A DNA stretch of 64,000 nt from Thuidium tamariscinum (GCA_947034885.2 OX344752.2:6820001-6884000), one strand, 5' to 3'. Counted from the stretch's first letter, positions 11,320 to 24,760 are shown. Program-made: numbers and translations. Notes: generated by a model not told the origin, from the letters alone.

Positions 11320-13727
11320 ATTATAACTTAGTCTTGGAAGTAAGAACTAAGAAGAAGAGTAATGCTAGTCATAATTGAGCAGTGTGAATGAAGAGTCTGT
11401 TTGGGATAGTTCCTGGATGTAACTAACTATTATTCTTCATCTTCCAGAAAGCATGACGTTAAATCAGTCCCACGAAGTCCTTGAGTTTACCACAAGGAAA
11501 ACGGTGAAATTTTTATTTTTTGCATAAATTCTTTTGTTCAAATCTGAGTTCATATTTGGCATTAGAGACCCTAAATTAACCTAGGGTGTCCCCAACACAA
11601 CCAAAAAAACCAAAAAAAATATAAACCCCAAACTTCAATCATCCCCTAGTAAAATGAGTTTTACCCTCCTGGAGCCACATTTTGCCCCTCTGTCACGCTT
11701 TTATAGGACTGATTTAACGTCTTGCTTCTAGAAATGCTCAAGCACAATTCACACAATGAAGCGCTTGGAGAAAACATTTGTAAAGGTCATCAACCCTTAC
11801 AAAGCATGTGTGGAGATTCTCTATATTGATACCAATAAACTATATTTAGCCTAATAAGTCTTCAATTGTGATTTGAATATATGAATTGTGATACATTTTC
11901 ATTTACATACTATCATGATCATTAATTTATTTTGTATTGAAAAGTGTTTGGTTCATGTTTTTTCTGATCAAATGCCAATGTATTCATGATCATTAGAGGG
12001 GATTCAAGGCCAATAGGAGACTGCAAAAGCCTTGTTCCTAGAATTGTTCCCAATACTGTCAGGTCAACAATTAATTTTCTTTTTTTTTTCAAAAAAAGAA
12101 TTTGTCCTGAAATGCAAAAATTAGTCCCAAAATTTTTTTTAAAAAAAAATTGGTAATGTGGCACACTCTCGACCACGTCAGCAGAAGCCAGTTTTGCATT
12201 TCTACGGCAAATTCCTGTATTCATTGCATTGGGAACTCATAGTCTCATGTTGGCCTCAAATCCCCTCTAATGATACTATATAGCCACTAAAGGCTTTCAA
12301 GTCCTTCTTGGGTCAAGGTGTAAACACCCAATACCATCCCTACTATATCCACTCATGTACAATAGACTTCCCTTAACCCCTAAAGGACCATTGTCCTTTG
12401 GATGATCAAATATAAATTTCTTCAAAACTTAAAATTAAATTGAATTGAATTATTTTACTTATAGACTATATTTTTGTCTACATGTGAAAGTTTGATTCAT
12501 TTCTTTTGGATTACTAATGTCAAAGTTATGAACAATCTTATTTTAAGGGCAATCTAAGCATCTTTTTGAAAGCTTTTTTTTAAAGGATTCATTTCTAAGT
12601 GCAATTTTCATAATTTTTCTAAGAAAAATGTTTGATAAGTAGAATTTGGTTTTCTAGAATAATCTCACCATTTGGAGATTATTGTGTTTTAATCCCATCT
12701 TTGAGCTACAAACAATTTAGTTTTTCTTTTAATCTTGAACCTACTATTCTACTTAACAATTTTCTAAATAATAAAAATCTATTTGTTTGTCTAGTTGTGA
12801 GTGTTTTTTGATGCAAAAAAAATGGCTTTGGTTCTTTCAAGACTATCAAAGAGTCCTCTAGTAGTGTCATTAAGTGGCCCCAATACTTTAGTGTTGTTTG
12901 TTGAGTATTAATTTTCTAAAGATTAGTTTTAGAATAAAACCAATTTATCTAAGTGCGGTAAAAAGGGTTATAGGGAATTAAACGTTGAAATTCATAGATT
13001 CTTTATCCAAAAATTCTAATTGCTTATAAAATTTGCACTCTTCAATGATAATACTACAAAAATATTTTTGTAAAAAAAGGTGCCTCCAACTATATTCAAT
13101 TGCTCATTTTAACAAGTTTAGGTATCTCTACTTGAGCTCAAATGGGAGACATGTCCAATGAAATGTTCAAAGTGAAGGTTTGTCTACTTCAACCACCAAG
13201 TCACCAACCAATGTAACCAACCCAACAAATAAGATGCAAAAGTTGTAGGACTTGCCCAAGGGGTGACTTAGAGGACAAATATTTACTATTGGAAGCACAT
13301 CCCAAAGTACTTTGAATAAATTCAAGAAATTTTACATTTGAACATTTAACAATGAAATAAAGCTCTTCAAAGCTAGCCAAGAGACAAAAAATTATACTAG
13401 AGATGGCAAATCATGGTTATCAAAGCAAATTCCACTCTACATTTGGGCGCAATTTCTATTCCAACCTCTTGAATACAAATGAATGATAAATGGATTTTGA
13501 TTCCCTCATTTATTTATAGAGGCCTTTAGAACATTTCAACCAAGTTAGAAACTCAATTTGACCACCATCTAGTAGATGATTAGTCAATATCATGACAAGA
13601 ACCTAACATTTCAATATTGTGTGTGCAATAATTATAAATTGTCATGCTTCAAAAATTGGCTAGGAAGAGAAATTTCAAAATTTGAAGTTCAATAGACATG
13701 GAGAGAAAACTAGGTTGAATTCAAAAA
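11320..13727. repeat. Old, broken copy of dispersed repeat R2
   Basis: No gene is visible. Stretches around 11400-11470 and 11800-12990 match the R2 copies at 19410-21730 and 41890-44170 (shared TGGATGTAACTAA, CTCTATATTGATACCAA, GTGTAAACACCCAATA and TTTTGTCTACATGTGAA blocks). The copy has lost segments and carries a MITE at 11991. The TTAACCCCTAAAGGACC end motif also occurs here (from 12373). Confidence 0.6.
11991..12272. mobile_element. MITE (282 bp) with CATTAGAGGGGATT termini
   Basis: The first 23 bases (CATTAGAGGGGATT, then AAGGCCAA) and the last 23 are near-perfect inverted repeats. The matching R2 sequence at 20618-20635 runs uninterrupted from CATTCATGAT to ATACTAT, the two sequences that flank this insert, so its limits are well supported. 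A target duplication is not clear (at most AT), which leaves the superfamily open. A minus ORF across it reads through a poly-A tract and is not a gene. Confidence 0.75.
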
Positions 13728-14535
13728 TAGTTAATGACATCATTCACTAACTTAGAAACTTTGGAAACTAGTCGTGGTGATCATCATGTTATACAATACT
13801 TAGCAAAATGGAGAACTAGTCATGTCATAATTGGTACAAGGTGGAACCAACAATAAGAAATTCAATATTGTCACTAGATATGCATTAAATTAACTATCCA
13901 AATAATTGACCAAATAAGCATTTGAGCATGATTGGTCCTATTGTTACATTTCCTAAATTTTTATTGAATCTTGTTCGAAGTAAAATAGGGTATTCAAGAC
14001 TCTATTTCCATGCTTCTTTTGTATACATTATTAGTTTCTTAAAATAATTGATAGCAAATGTATTCAAAATAAAGGCTCTCATGCTTTATCAGAGATCAAG
14101 CATAAATATAGATGGAAAGTTTTATAAACATGTCACTCATGATTTGGTACAATTGCTAGTATGCCATGTGTTGTTGCCACAACCATTGGTATGTCATTTG
14201 TAATTGTCACAAATCTCATGGTGTTGCCCTTCTTAAATCTCTTTTCATGTCCATTTTTTTGTTCTTTGATGATCCATATTTTGATGAAAATCTATTGTTT
14301 TCGACACTTCTTTTCTTTTTTAAAAAAACAATCTTATACTTTCATCTCCATTCTTCAAAACAAATTTTTAAAATTCAAGTCTATAAGAATAGACGGATTT
14401 GAAGGTGTTGCCTCTAGAGAAAAACACTAGTAGTGACCAAAGAAGCTCTAAAGTATTGACCGGTTGTGTAGATTGGCTAAATCACATGTAGTTGATAACT
14501 ATCAAGGTGGGTGGGGACTAAATTTTGCACACAAC

Positions 14536-16113
14536 TGTTGAAGAAGGATAATGACATTTTCGGAAATTACCCTATTAGTATAATAAGTTCGTTCCAAGGG
14601 AGATGGTCAAGTAGGAAATCTATGCTAATAGATTAATCCAATTTGAAACTCTATCACCAAAAACATTATTACAACGACACACTAAATCCAATGAGGCCTA
14701 CAAATTTTGCACCCTTATATTTCATAACTTAATTTCACCACATCAGGTACACACGTTTATACAAATTGGTGTGTAATTTCTCTTCTTATTTTTTTTTTAT
14801 TAATTAAATTTTTTTCACTCATTCTTCTCAGATCAACTCGATCTTAATCCTAATCGGTAATTGATTTCAGCTTAAACCCGATTAGGAAGTCAGCCTTCCC
14901 ATTAAATCCAAGTTGATTTTTCTTTCAATTGTAATCACTCAACACTCTGCATTTCACCAACTTGGTACTCTCAGCTACCATAACCAACCAGCATCACTCC
15001 AAATTATTTTTCCATCACATCAGATTAATTCCCATTTGATATTCATGCCATAACATTCCTACATACATACACAACATCCAAATTGTTTCTCCAAACAACT
15101 GTCACATAAATTTCCCAAATTGAATTTCATTCACAACATTCAGCTTTATAACCCAATTGGAAATTAATTCAGCATACATTCATACACAGGAACTCAAATC
15201 ACTTCCCATTAGCTTCAAATTAGCTCCATATAGCGTGATATTAATTCCGATTTGGTGACAAATCACCATTAACATTATCATTGTTTCCAACTATTGTTTT
15301 CTTTCTCATCAACTAAACTCCTGATTTCTCAATCTCCTATTTGGAATCATGTTACAAATTTAACTTCCTCATATATCACTGATTCCCTAATTGCTTCCAT
15401 CATAGTCAATAAACCGAATTGTGGACTCAAAATTCTACAATGCACTCCTGTCCCCCAATTCCTATACAGTTTCCTAATTGGTAATAATTCTTTTGATTAT
15501 TCCAAAATAGGAATCACTTCCACCACCTGCTCCAATTCCCCGACTTGGACATAGACTCACACACACATTAACACACAATTTTTCACTTGGAAAAACACAC
15601 AAACAAACACAAATACGCAGCACGATAGGCTAGGACTCGCAGCGGACACATTCAACACTGGGTGACAACCAAATTGAAAATCACAAACAAATAGGAATTT
15701 AAAAATAGTTACCAAAACTGCCCCGACTTGAAGCCTAACCACCCAACACTAACCGAATTGGAAACACAACCTAATTGCCAGCTAAATAAACCCAGTTGGA
15801 ACTGACAAGTGGCCTTGCCTCCAACTTCTCCGATTAGACAAATGAAAATCCGACTTGGACACAAAAGAAATTCACCAACTGGGTTCTGACCTGACCCACA
15901 ATAACCTCGAATTATCCCACTCGGCAGACTCTATCACATTCAAATAGAATTTACACAACAAAATTGGTTCAAAATCTACACTCCCAATTGGTAAAAAAGA
16001 TACAAAATCATCCAATTAGTGCATAAATTCCCTAAAAATCCTTCAAAAACACAAAATTAACCCCAAAAATCCGCACAAAAAACTAAAGAAAAAATCCTAT
16101 TAGGTTATCTACA
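14536..16113. mobile_element. Solo LTR (1578 bp) with ACAAC target duplication
   Basis: Begins TGTTGAAGAAGG and ends TTATCTACA (TG...CA), flanked by ACAAC at 14531-14535 and 16114-16118. The paralogous locus has GCACACAACCAACC (40587-40600) with one ACAAC and no insert. Like the LTR at 1744 it is rich in dispersed CCAATTGG, CGATTAGG and CGACTTGG motifs and has a CA-rich stretch near 15560-15610. The similar TGTWGAAG start suggests the same broad family, but the bodies are diverged. No internal domain is present. Confidence 0.85.
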
Positions 16114-16716
16114 ACAACCAACCAAATATACTATAATTCAAAATTACAAAAACAATTCTAAAAAGTCTAGCCATGCATAATGTGCCACTCAAATCCCAAC
16201 AAAATTTTATGCTTTGACACCAACAATCCCAAATTACCAACCACAAACTATCATGTCCGATTTTGGACCTCCTTGTTATCAATTTGCTCTAACTCAAAAT
16301 GTGCTTGCAATGGAAGCACCTAAAATCGTCAAAAATAAGTTGGAGGCAATTTTTTCTAAAAATAATATTTTTCTAATATTAGCAAGTGAAAATCATGTAT
16401 ATTAAAAAAATTAGATTTTTCGGATGTTGTATGTAATTTCTCTAATTTTTCAAAGTGTTGGCTCCCTAGACCACTAAAATTGTGCAATAGGTGCACCCAA
16501 AACTAAACCTCCTAAAATGAGCAGTGAGCCAATCAAATATTTATATGTGTCCTTGAAATGAGCCAGCCAATTAGAATCAAGCATGTGGCAAACACATTAA
16601 GGAAACTCTAATGACGCAATTGGATGAGTCTACAATTCACTACAAGGGACATGTCCGAGAATGGATGTTTCTCCCTTATGACAAACCATCAGAAATGCCA
16701 CACTTGCATCCCTTAA

Positions 16717-17899
16717 CCCCCAAAGGCCCAAGGCCATTTTTCTATCAAAAACCACTCAAAACTGCCATTTTTCCTGCGTTCATCCAAAAGAACAAAAAAA
16801 AATATTTTTATAGAATCTGACCATATGATCTTCTACTTTGTTTGTCTAAAATCATGTGGTAAAAATTTCATGAAGTTTGACCATATAGATTGGAAGATAT
16901 GAGCATTTAAAGTTGGAAAACATAATTTTTTTAAAACACTATCCTATAATTTCAGATGACTTTGATTGCCATTTAAAATTTTTTCTCACACTATAGACTT
17001 TGAATTTTCTTAAAATTGTATTTAAGAATTGAGTTGAAATTCTAGGAAAATTTTTTTTAAGAAAAATGCTTGATTTCATTCCTTAAAAAATTATTAAGTA
17101 GAGGTAGGTCCAAGATTGAAAGAAAAACTAAATCATTAATAGCTCTAGGATGGAATTGAAACACAACAATTCCAATGGTAAGATTGTTCTAGTAAGAAAA
17201 TTTAACCTTGTCAAGAATTTTTTTTTTGAAAAATTCTGAAAATTGCATTCAGAAATGAACCCTATAAGTTATTTTTTCAAAAACTGCCCAAAAACAAGAT
17301 TGTTCATAACTTTCACATAACTAATCCAAATGGAATGAATCAAAGCTTCACATGTAGACAAAAATATAATCTATAAGATAAAAAATAAATAAAAAATTTC
17401 AAGTTTTTGTGGATTTATTTTTCTGCCTGCCGAGTTAAAATCCATGCTTTTTGTGGTATAACTTTTGCTCCTGGGCACCAATTGAAATAAAAATTGTATT
17501 CCCACAAAGCTAAAGTGGGTACACCTAAAAGTGCCACTTTTTGGTACTGTGCCTAGTAACTATTACTGGTCTAATCAAATTTTCATATAGTCTTCTTGAC
17601 AAGTGAAAGCACGTTCCAATGCACTAAAGAATGCAGCATTTGGATATAGTATGCAAAAGTTATTAAGGTTCAAAGTCTGTTTTTAAAAGCGCTCCAGCCA
17701 AATAGGTACATAATGGAATTCAGAAATGTATAGTAACTATAGATGACACTTTTAGATGAGGTGCAATTTTAGGAGTACCCACCTTAATCAGTTTTCCTAT
17801 TTTATGAGAAAATTTTAGGAAGATTCATTAAAAATTGAAGTCTATGAAACCTGCCCGAACTCCAAATTGTCCCCCAAGGGAACAATGGGATATTAGGGG
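16717..17899. mobile_element. TTAA-flanked non-autonomous DNA element (1183 bp including a nested MITE)
   Basis: Begins CCCCCAAAGGCCC, ends ATATTAGGGG, and is flanked by TTAA (16713-16716, 17900-17903). The related locus reads GCATCCC-TTAA-GTTCAACAAATGC at 41184-41205 with one TTAA, which proves insertion with a TTAA duplication. Removing the nested 272-bp MITE (17513-17784) leaves about 0.91 kb, matching the other family members. There is no transposase frame. TTAA plus CCC ends are typical of piggyBac-type elements; Kolobok also uses TTAA. Confidence 0.83.
17513..17784. mobile_element. TA-flanked MITE (272 bp), copy 1
   Basis: Begins AAGTGGGTACACCT and ends GGAGTACCCACCT, flanked by TA (17511-17512, 17785-17786). 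It is the inverted counterpart of 26263-26534 and exactly the same length. A TA duplication suggests the Tc1/mariner (Stowaway-like) group, though the termini are not the classical Stowaway sequence. It is nested in the TTAA element and therefore younger. Confidence 0.82.
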
Positions 17900-18035
17900 T
17901 TAATTCAACAAATGCTTTCAATATGATTCCCTTTGCAATATCAATTTGAAATATATTTTGCAATCATATTGATAGCAATATTTTTATTGAGTTTTCATTT
18001 CTAATCACCCTTTTGAATTCCCCAACATGGATCCA

Positions 18036-19399
18036 CTTGAAGTACCATCTTCTTCTTCTTCTTCTTTAATTTCTGAAATGATCCATGTGTAGACTTGCAT
18101 GCCCGTGCAGGATGGACAAAATGATGGAAAGGATGGTGGAGACATGATGTGAGGTAGAGATAGGAATGGGAAGTTATGGGAACCCCAAAATCATTGTTGT
18201 ACAAAATGTCTGGCATGTCACTGTATGAGCAACAATGTACTATATCGTAGCCCAGAAGCTCAAGTTCTTTGTAACCCAACTTAATGTTTAATTTGTGTTA
18301 GTGTATGGGGTATTCATTTTTTACTACTTTTTTTACTAAGGTAAGAGGCTCAAAAAGTGACCATCTAAGCGGTGGTGTGCCTTTTTTGAGTATTTCCTTA
18401 TATGAAAATATTTCTAGTTTATTTTTCAGTGAAAGAAAAATAGACGAGGAATCTAACACAAATTGTTTCACATTTTTTGAAGCATTATTGAATTAGTTAT
18501 GAATTTTTGAACACAATCTGGTCTAGGTCCTTACATGTGATCATAGGCCCTTGGAAACCCATCCATGCATAGTTTGAAAAAAAATTAGGCCTTGTTCAAA
18601 AACTAGCATTGCAGCATATGTAAAGTAATTGAAATGGATTCTGAAAGTGTCCCTTTCTAAATCTGAAATGAATGCTTGATTTAATCATTATTTCAGATTT
18701 TTCAATACATGTAACAAGATAGTTGAACAATGAATCCTTTTTTTGAATTAAATTAGTAGACACCTAGCCACTTAGTTAGGAATGAACCAAGTGTGATTCT
18801 TAAACCATCTATTGAAGAAGTAAAAACGAATCTCATCAACCTCCATTGTAATTCAGAGTTCATTTTTCAAAGTTCACACTATCCATTTTAGAGCCCCTAC
18901 TGGATGGTTGAAAATGCCCGCTTGGTTTAGAGCCCTCTCCTAATGTTTTTTTCAATAACTTTTATTTTGATGAAAGGGTACATTATATAATTTAGTGTAT
19001 TTCTCCAAACTTAATGTCATGTTGCTCTTTTTTCTTACTTTTTGAGAAAGTGCCAAGATGGCAATCACTTCAAATTTGGTGAAGCAATGTATTTCTAAAT
19101 TAATTTGTCTTTTGGACTTAAAAAATACTTTTTCATCATATTCATACATTTTTTCATCCAAATTTGGCAACTTCATCCATATTTTAAAGAGAATTGAAAA
19201 ACTTCTGGTGAAAAAAGATTATTTTGATTTGGCGAAAAAAAGACATTTATTTTGAAATGGTGCAATCTAGCCCCATGGTGCCGGAAAAAAAAGGTTGATG
19301 TCATGCAACCATGGAAATGTCAGTTTGGGTGATGCTAGCTTTCATTAGAGCCGGTTTGTGAGTGGGGGTGGAAAAACACATTTTGCATGCTTTCCAAGG
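18036..19399. other. AT-rich non-coding DNA
   Basis: Contains the remainder of the repeat also seen at 3680-3960 and, near 19300-19400, a block shared with 4100-4200 (GTCAGTTTGGGTGATGCTAG). Nothing else resembles a gene or a bounded element. Confidence 0.5.
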
Positions 19400-21777
19400 A
19401 GATCTTTGTAGTCTTGGATGTAACTAATTATTATTCTTCATCTTCTAGAAATGCTTAGGCACAATTCACACAATGAAGTGCTTCATAACATTGAGTAGCA
19501 AGGTTGGCATTGCCTTGGCTCTACAGTGATGGTGATGAATATGCCACATCCAACAGTGTTCATCAATAACTAATTGGTTGGGTGTGGAATATGCCTCACC
19601 ATCACTGAAGAGGCATGACATGCTACTAAATGTTATGTTGGAGAGAATAATTGTAAATGTTATTAACCCTTAAAGGATGGGCCTATAACCATTGATTTTA
19701 AGCCTCAATGCTATCACTCAATTTGTTGCCATTTTTGAACTATATATGTATGAAATTTTATATATTTATTTTTCAAAGATGAAGCTACATATCTTCTTTA
19801 CTTCACAAGAAATTTAGATTTTTTTGACAAAAAGTGATCTCTATGAGAATTTTTAAAGAAAAATTGGAAAAAATATCATACCAAATAAAAAATTATTTCA
19901 AAAAATCTGAAAACTACAACATGGGTGAAAATTATAGGGACAAGCATCATGGTGTAAACTTAAATCTTGTGTCATTCCATAATTAGAGTTTAGAAGACAT
20001 CATCAATATATCCAAAGTTCAAATTGTAATAAAATATTCAATATTACAATTTTTTGCAAAATCCCAATTGGATCTGAAACTAGAATATATGACCTTCTTT
20101 TTCTTAGTTGGGCTCAAATTCAAAAAATATCACGTTTGTAAGGAAATTTTAGATTAACAATAAGGAGACACAACTTTCCAAAATACACTCAAAATAGCAT
20201 ATATATATATATATATATATTTTATGATCCATTTTTTTACTAATTTCTCATTCACATGAAAACAAACAATCATAACACTACAAAGTGAATTAGTTACTCT
20301 TTATAATCCTTCATGGGAGGTCAAGGGAAAAGAAATGGATGAAAAATTGCTTTCAATGCCCGTCCTTACCGCCAGGAAATGAAGTCATCCAACCGCCAAG
20401 AAATGACATTGCCGGTGCTATTAGGTTCATCCTTAGAAGTCCTTTGGAGTCTTTCTATATTGATACCAACAACCTGTATTTAGCCTTATAATTCTTCAAT
20501 TATAATTCAAATATATGAATTGTAATACATTGTTATTTACATACTATCATGATCATTATTTTATTTTGAATTGAAAATATTTGTTTAATGTTTTTTTGAA
20601 TCAAATACCAATACATTCATGATATACTATATTGCCACAAAGGATTTTTGAGGCCCTTCTTGAATCAAGGTGTAAACACCCAATATCACCCCTACTATAT
20701 CTATTTGTGTCCAATAGACTATCCTTAACCCCTAAAGGACCATTTTCTTCTAGATGATAAAATAAATTTTGGTAAGCTTCTATAACCTCAATTCTTTTAT
20801 GAAACTACTTTCAACTTTCTTAAACATACAAAATTTCATTAGCTTTGTAGAAGTGTAGTTTATATTTTAATTAGTGCACAAAAAAAATTTATACTACAAA
20901 AGGCCAAATTTTATTTGGTGTACAAGTATAAGTTTTCTCATAATTTGAAATTAATACTCATAGACTATATTTTTGTCTACATGTGAAGCTTTGATTCGTT
21001 TCATTTAGATTATTGATGTGAAAGTTATGAATAATCTTGTTTTAAGGGCAATCTAAGTATCTTTTTAAGAAAATAACTCATCGGATTGGCATTTCTAAAT
21101 GCAATTTTCATACTTCTCTAGAAAAAAATATTTGAAAATTTGATGTTTTGTTTTCCAGAACAATCTCACCACTTGGAAATGATTTGTATTTCAATCCCAT
21201 CTTAGAGCTATAAACAATTTAGTTTTTGTTTTAATCTTGATTCTACTACTTTACTTCACCATTTTTTAAATAATGAAAATTTTTTGTCAATTTTTTTTCT
21301 CTCATTTATTTTTTCAAAATATAACACTTTCAACTGAATTCTTCAAAACAAAATTTCTCAATTCAAGTCTCTAGTGCAAACATTTTCCATAAATGGTGGT
21401 CAAAGTCAATTGAAATTGCAAGCTAGTGTTAAAAAATTCTTTTTCTTCTAAATTTGAATGCTGATAATTTCTTATCTATATAGTCAAACTTCATGAAGTT
21501 TTGATCATCCAATCTCATACCAATAAAGTCTATATCCTACATATAGGTTTATAAAAAAAATGATTTAAAATGTGAATGCAATAAAAATGGAAGTTTTGAG
21601 TGTTTTTTGACGTAAAGAAAATGGCTTTGGTTCTTTGAAGACTATTAAAGTGTCCTCCAATAGTGTCATTAAGTCACCCCAACACTTAAGTGTTCTTTGT
21701 TGAGTATTGATTTCCTAAATTTTGGTTTTAGAAAAAAACGATTTATCTAAATGTGGTGTCATGCTGCAAATGCAGAC

Positions 21778-21781
21778 ATTA

Positions 21782-21848
<67 letters not shown>
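21778..21848. repeat. (AT)n microsatellite
   Basis: About 70 bases of alternating A and T with one ATACAT interruption. The shorter equivalent in R2 copy B is at 44223-44240, so the run has expanded in copy A. The ORF reading YIYIYI through it is an artefact. Confidence 0.95.
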
Positions 21849-21851
<3 letters not shown>

Positions 21852-22146
21852 ATTTAAAAAAAATTGATTATTGTAAAGTAGTAAGAGAAATGACATTATT
21901 CAAAGTGGCTTCACGGTGACTCCTTTTCATTGCCATGACAAACAAACTATAAAGGGGGTCCATTCAAGAGCTTCATTGTTTTTCATGTTGTTTTTATTTG
22001 TTTTACATTTAGATTATAGTTTGTTAGACTAGAGGGTTTTTTCAAGTTTTAAGATGAAGAATGTCAATTGAGCATGAATTTGAGTTTTTGTTGTTGCAAC
22101 TACTAGAACAACTTCTATTACCGTTGGATCTTTCATTGCCACTTAA

Positions 22147-23065
22147 CCCCTAAAGGACCGCAACTATGTTTTCACCAAAATTGTTCCAAAACTGTCATTT
22201 CTAGGACAACTACCAAATTTTAGAAAAAAACATTTTTTGACACATATAACTATAGGATCTTTTAGTGCACTAGTTTGGGAAGATGTAGAAAAAATTTCAA
22301 AAATTTCCGCCATGTAGATTGCAAGATATTAGTGTTTGAAGTTACAAAGATCATTTTTTTTCCACTGCAAAAATCCGGGCAACTACACTTCAAAAGGCCA
22401 CATTTGTATGAAAAAATGTCCAAAATGGTTGCAATTCTTTGAATTCATTTTCCAATTCAAGTTGGCTACATGCTTGAAAATTTTCATATCATTTGGAATT
22501 GTACATGTACAAAAAAATAGTAAGTAGAAAGAAGTAGAGAATGATTCAAAATACAAAAATGATAACAGTTTATTTATTAAATTGAAAAATGCCAATCCCA
22601 ATGGTTCAAATGTTGTAATAAATAATATGCACCCAATGTTTGTTTGTTTTTTCAAAAATATTAAAAATTGAATAAAATAAAGGACTTCAAAGTTTATTTT
22701 AGAGGAGATGATCTATAACTACTTGCAAACTAAAATTCTTCATAACTTTTGACTCATTAATCCAAATGGAATGATTCAAATCTTTCCATATATATATAAA
22801 TCTATAAAACCAATTTCAAATTTTTATTTCCCAAGAAAGTGATTTTTTTAATCTGCCCAAACTGCCTGAGTTGAGAAACAAACAACATTTTATGCGATAA
22901 CTTTTCAACCATGTAGTCAAAAGTCACGAAAATTGTTGGACTTTGAAGATACTCCTTGTCTACACCTTCTATTAAAGTTTGGTTCCAAAATATGGAAATC
23001 TCTAGCCACATGTACTTGCCTAAAATCGCTATGTTGCCAAAAAAGGCATGTTGGTCCTTTAGGGG
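22147..23065. mobile_element. TTAA-flanked non-autonomous DNA element (919 bp)
   Basis: Inverted ends CCCCTAAAGGACC and GGTCCTTTAGGGG are perfect. TTAA flanks both sides (22143-22146, 23066-23069). R2 copy B carries the empty site TTGCCAC-TTAA-GGGGGGTTG with one TTAA at 44518-44521. The interior is AT-rich and resembles 36454-37393 in the opposite orientation (shared TTTGTAGATTGCAAGA-type blocks). No transposase frame exists, so it depends on an enzyme supplied elsewhere. Confidence 0.9.
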
Positions 23066-23503
23066 TTAAGGGGAGTTGCAGTCACCAATGGTAGTTTAAA
23101 GAGTCAATCAATCTTTTAATAAAAGCAAATCATGTACATTATGTCACAGCTAACATCAAATGCATTCTTATATTCTTGTAAATAGAATGATATTTGGATT
23201 GAAGCTCTATTTTTTACCTCTATTAGGCATAAATAAGTTCCTAGTGTTTTTTATTCTATATTTGAAGTATTTCCTTCTTTAATTTGTATGTAAAAAGTTG
23301 TAGAACGGAGATATACAAATAGTTTACCTTCTAATAACTTTGGGGTGATTTATCTTCTAGCTAAGGATATAAAATTAGTTTAATGGTGAAAATATAAGAC
23401 GAATGGAAGATAGAAGAGCCATATGGTCAAAATATGGAGAAATTACTACTTAACTTGTGTGATTAATGTAGGACGTAAGGTGGAAGGAAAAAAGAGGCAA
23501 TAT

Positions 23504-24226
23504 GGGTGAATTCACGAAACACTTGTACTATTTGTTGCGTTTTGCTGATTTTCTTTGGGAGTACTTCAAAATTAGATAAATAATTTTAAATTTAAGAAAA
23601 AAATATGATTAATGTAAAAACCTTTAAGATGAAGAAAACCACCAAAAGAAATTTGTTAAAAAAATCTCTAAGTAGGAGAACTTGAGATTTGCCAAACCTC
23701 AAGAAAATACATACTTTGATGTTTTAATTAGTAAAAAATAGGAATATTTTTTTAAAAATAAAATAAAAATTGTCCATTTGAAAAAACTTTATGGAGATGG
23801 TTATTCATCAAAAAAATCACCAAAATCGTTTTTTACATGTTTCCAAAAAAACATAGAAGAAGGTCCACTTTGCGGACTTGTACACCACACAAAAATAACT
23901 TCTTCAAAAATCCCTTTTGTAGAAAGCTAGAAGTCTAATAGAAGACCAATTCGTCCAAATTTGAGCTCAAAATCATGAAAAAAAGGTACTCCTTAGTGAC
24001 TAAAAACCCCTAAACTGCCAAATGTGACATTCAATCACTAGTACTGTTTTAATCTTTAAATATTTTTGAAAATTATGAAAAAATTATGTAAGGTGTATAA
24101 CAGTCATGAGTACCTTCTCTATGAATTTCGAGTCATTTTGAGTCAAAACACAAAAGTTATGGCCAAAAACCAGATCAGCACATGCCGTGTGACAGAAAAT
24201 AGTTCAAGTGTTTCGTGAATTCACCC
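23504..24226. mobile_element. Inverted-repeat DNA element (723 bp), ATAT flanks
   Basis: Begins GGGTGAATTCACGAAACACT and ends with its reverse complement, an inverted repeat of at least 22 bp. ATAT borders both ends (23500-23503, 24227-24230). R2 copy B shows an uninterrupted ATATATATA stretch at the same place (44954-44963). No coding frame is supported. A second copy begins at 45399 and is itself split by the Mutator-like element. Confidence 0.82.
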
Positions 24227-24760
24227 ATATTCATTTCTTTTTTAAAGATGTTGTTGAGAAGGTCAAATGTTTGAAAGGCTATTATGTATTGTATTATGAG
24301 AATTTGATAATGAAAATTTAAAAATTGTGTATCATGGAATTCTAATTCTAATTTTTTTTCACTTATTTGATTCAAAATTGGCATTTAAGAATTGTGCTAG
24401 TTTGAATAGAAGAAAGTTTGTCTCCTTCTATGAGAAAAGGATGAGACTTCGACTAAACATGCAAAATGGATAGTTCTTTTATTTGCAATGAAACTTTGAA
24501 AAATTGCGTGAAACATTTCTAACTTTCCATAAAACTATAATTTGTCTTGTATTCCTATTTACAGTCCATATGAGTGAGTTGTGACTGTTGAAGTAAAGAA
24601 GAATCTCTTGCCTTCAATTCTAAAGATTGAAACTTTAGGAGGTCATATATAGAATTTGGATAGAGTTATATAATGAATTGAAATAAATTTAAAAAAATCC
24701 TAGAAGTTTGAGTGAACTTTAAAAAAAAACTATCACTCATTTCAATTTGACTTTTGAAGC

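Larger units (their letters stand above)
13728..18035. repeat. Dispersed repeat R1, copy 1, with three later insertions
   Basis: Collinear with 39790-41320. Matching blocks are 13728-14535 with 39790-40595, 16119-16716 with 40596-41194, and 17904-18035 with 41195-41320. Between them copy 1 carries a solo LTR (14536-16113) and a TTAA element (16717-17899), which itself contains a TA MITE (17513-17784). Copy 2 has intact empty sites for the first two insertions. ORFs repeated in both copies (14166-14402 with 40222-40428; 16214-16405 with 40691-40882) have no recognisable domain; they could be remnants of an element's gene or chance. Confidence 0.8.
19400..24760. repeat. Dispersed repeat R2, copy A
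   Basis: Collinear with 41850-45400. Copy A contains two insertions absent from copy B: a TTAA element (22147-23065) and a 723-bp inverted-repeat element (23504-24226). Both copies contain TTAACCCTTAAAGGA (19663; 42145) and TTAACCCCTAAAGGACC (20725; 43183), so R2 itself includes older ends of the TTAA family. Long TA runs lie at 20198-20222 and 21778-21848. No recognisable gene remains. The short ORFs are AT-rich noise; 22336-22527 lies inside the TTAA insertion. Confidence 0.8.

Noticed and set aside
14161..14430. Possible small gene conserved at 40222-40428
   Set aside because: Conservation is explained by the R1 duplication as a whole; reading frames and lengths differ and no domain is visible.
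21722..21919. ORF with YIYIYI repeats
   Set aside because: Direct product of an (AT)n microsatellite; the same applies to 41481-41711.
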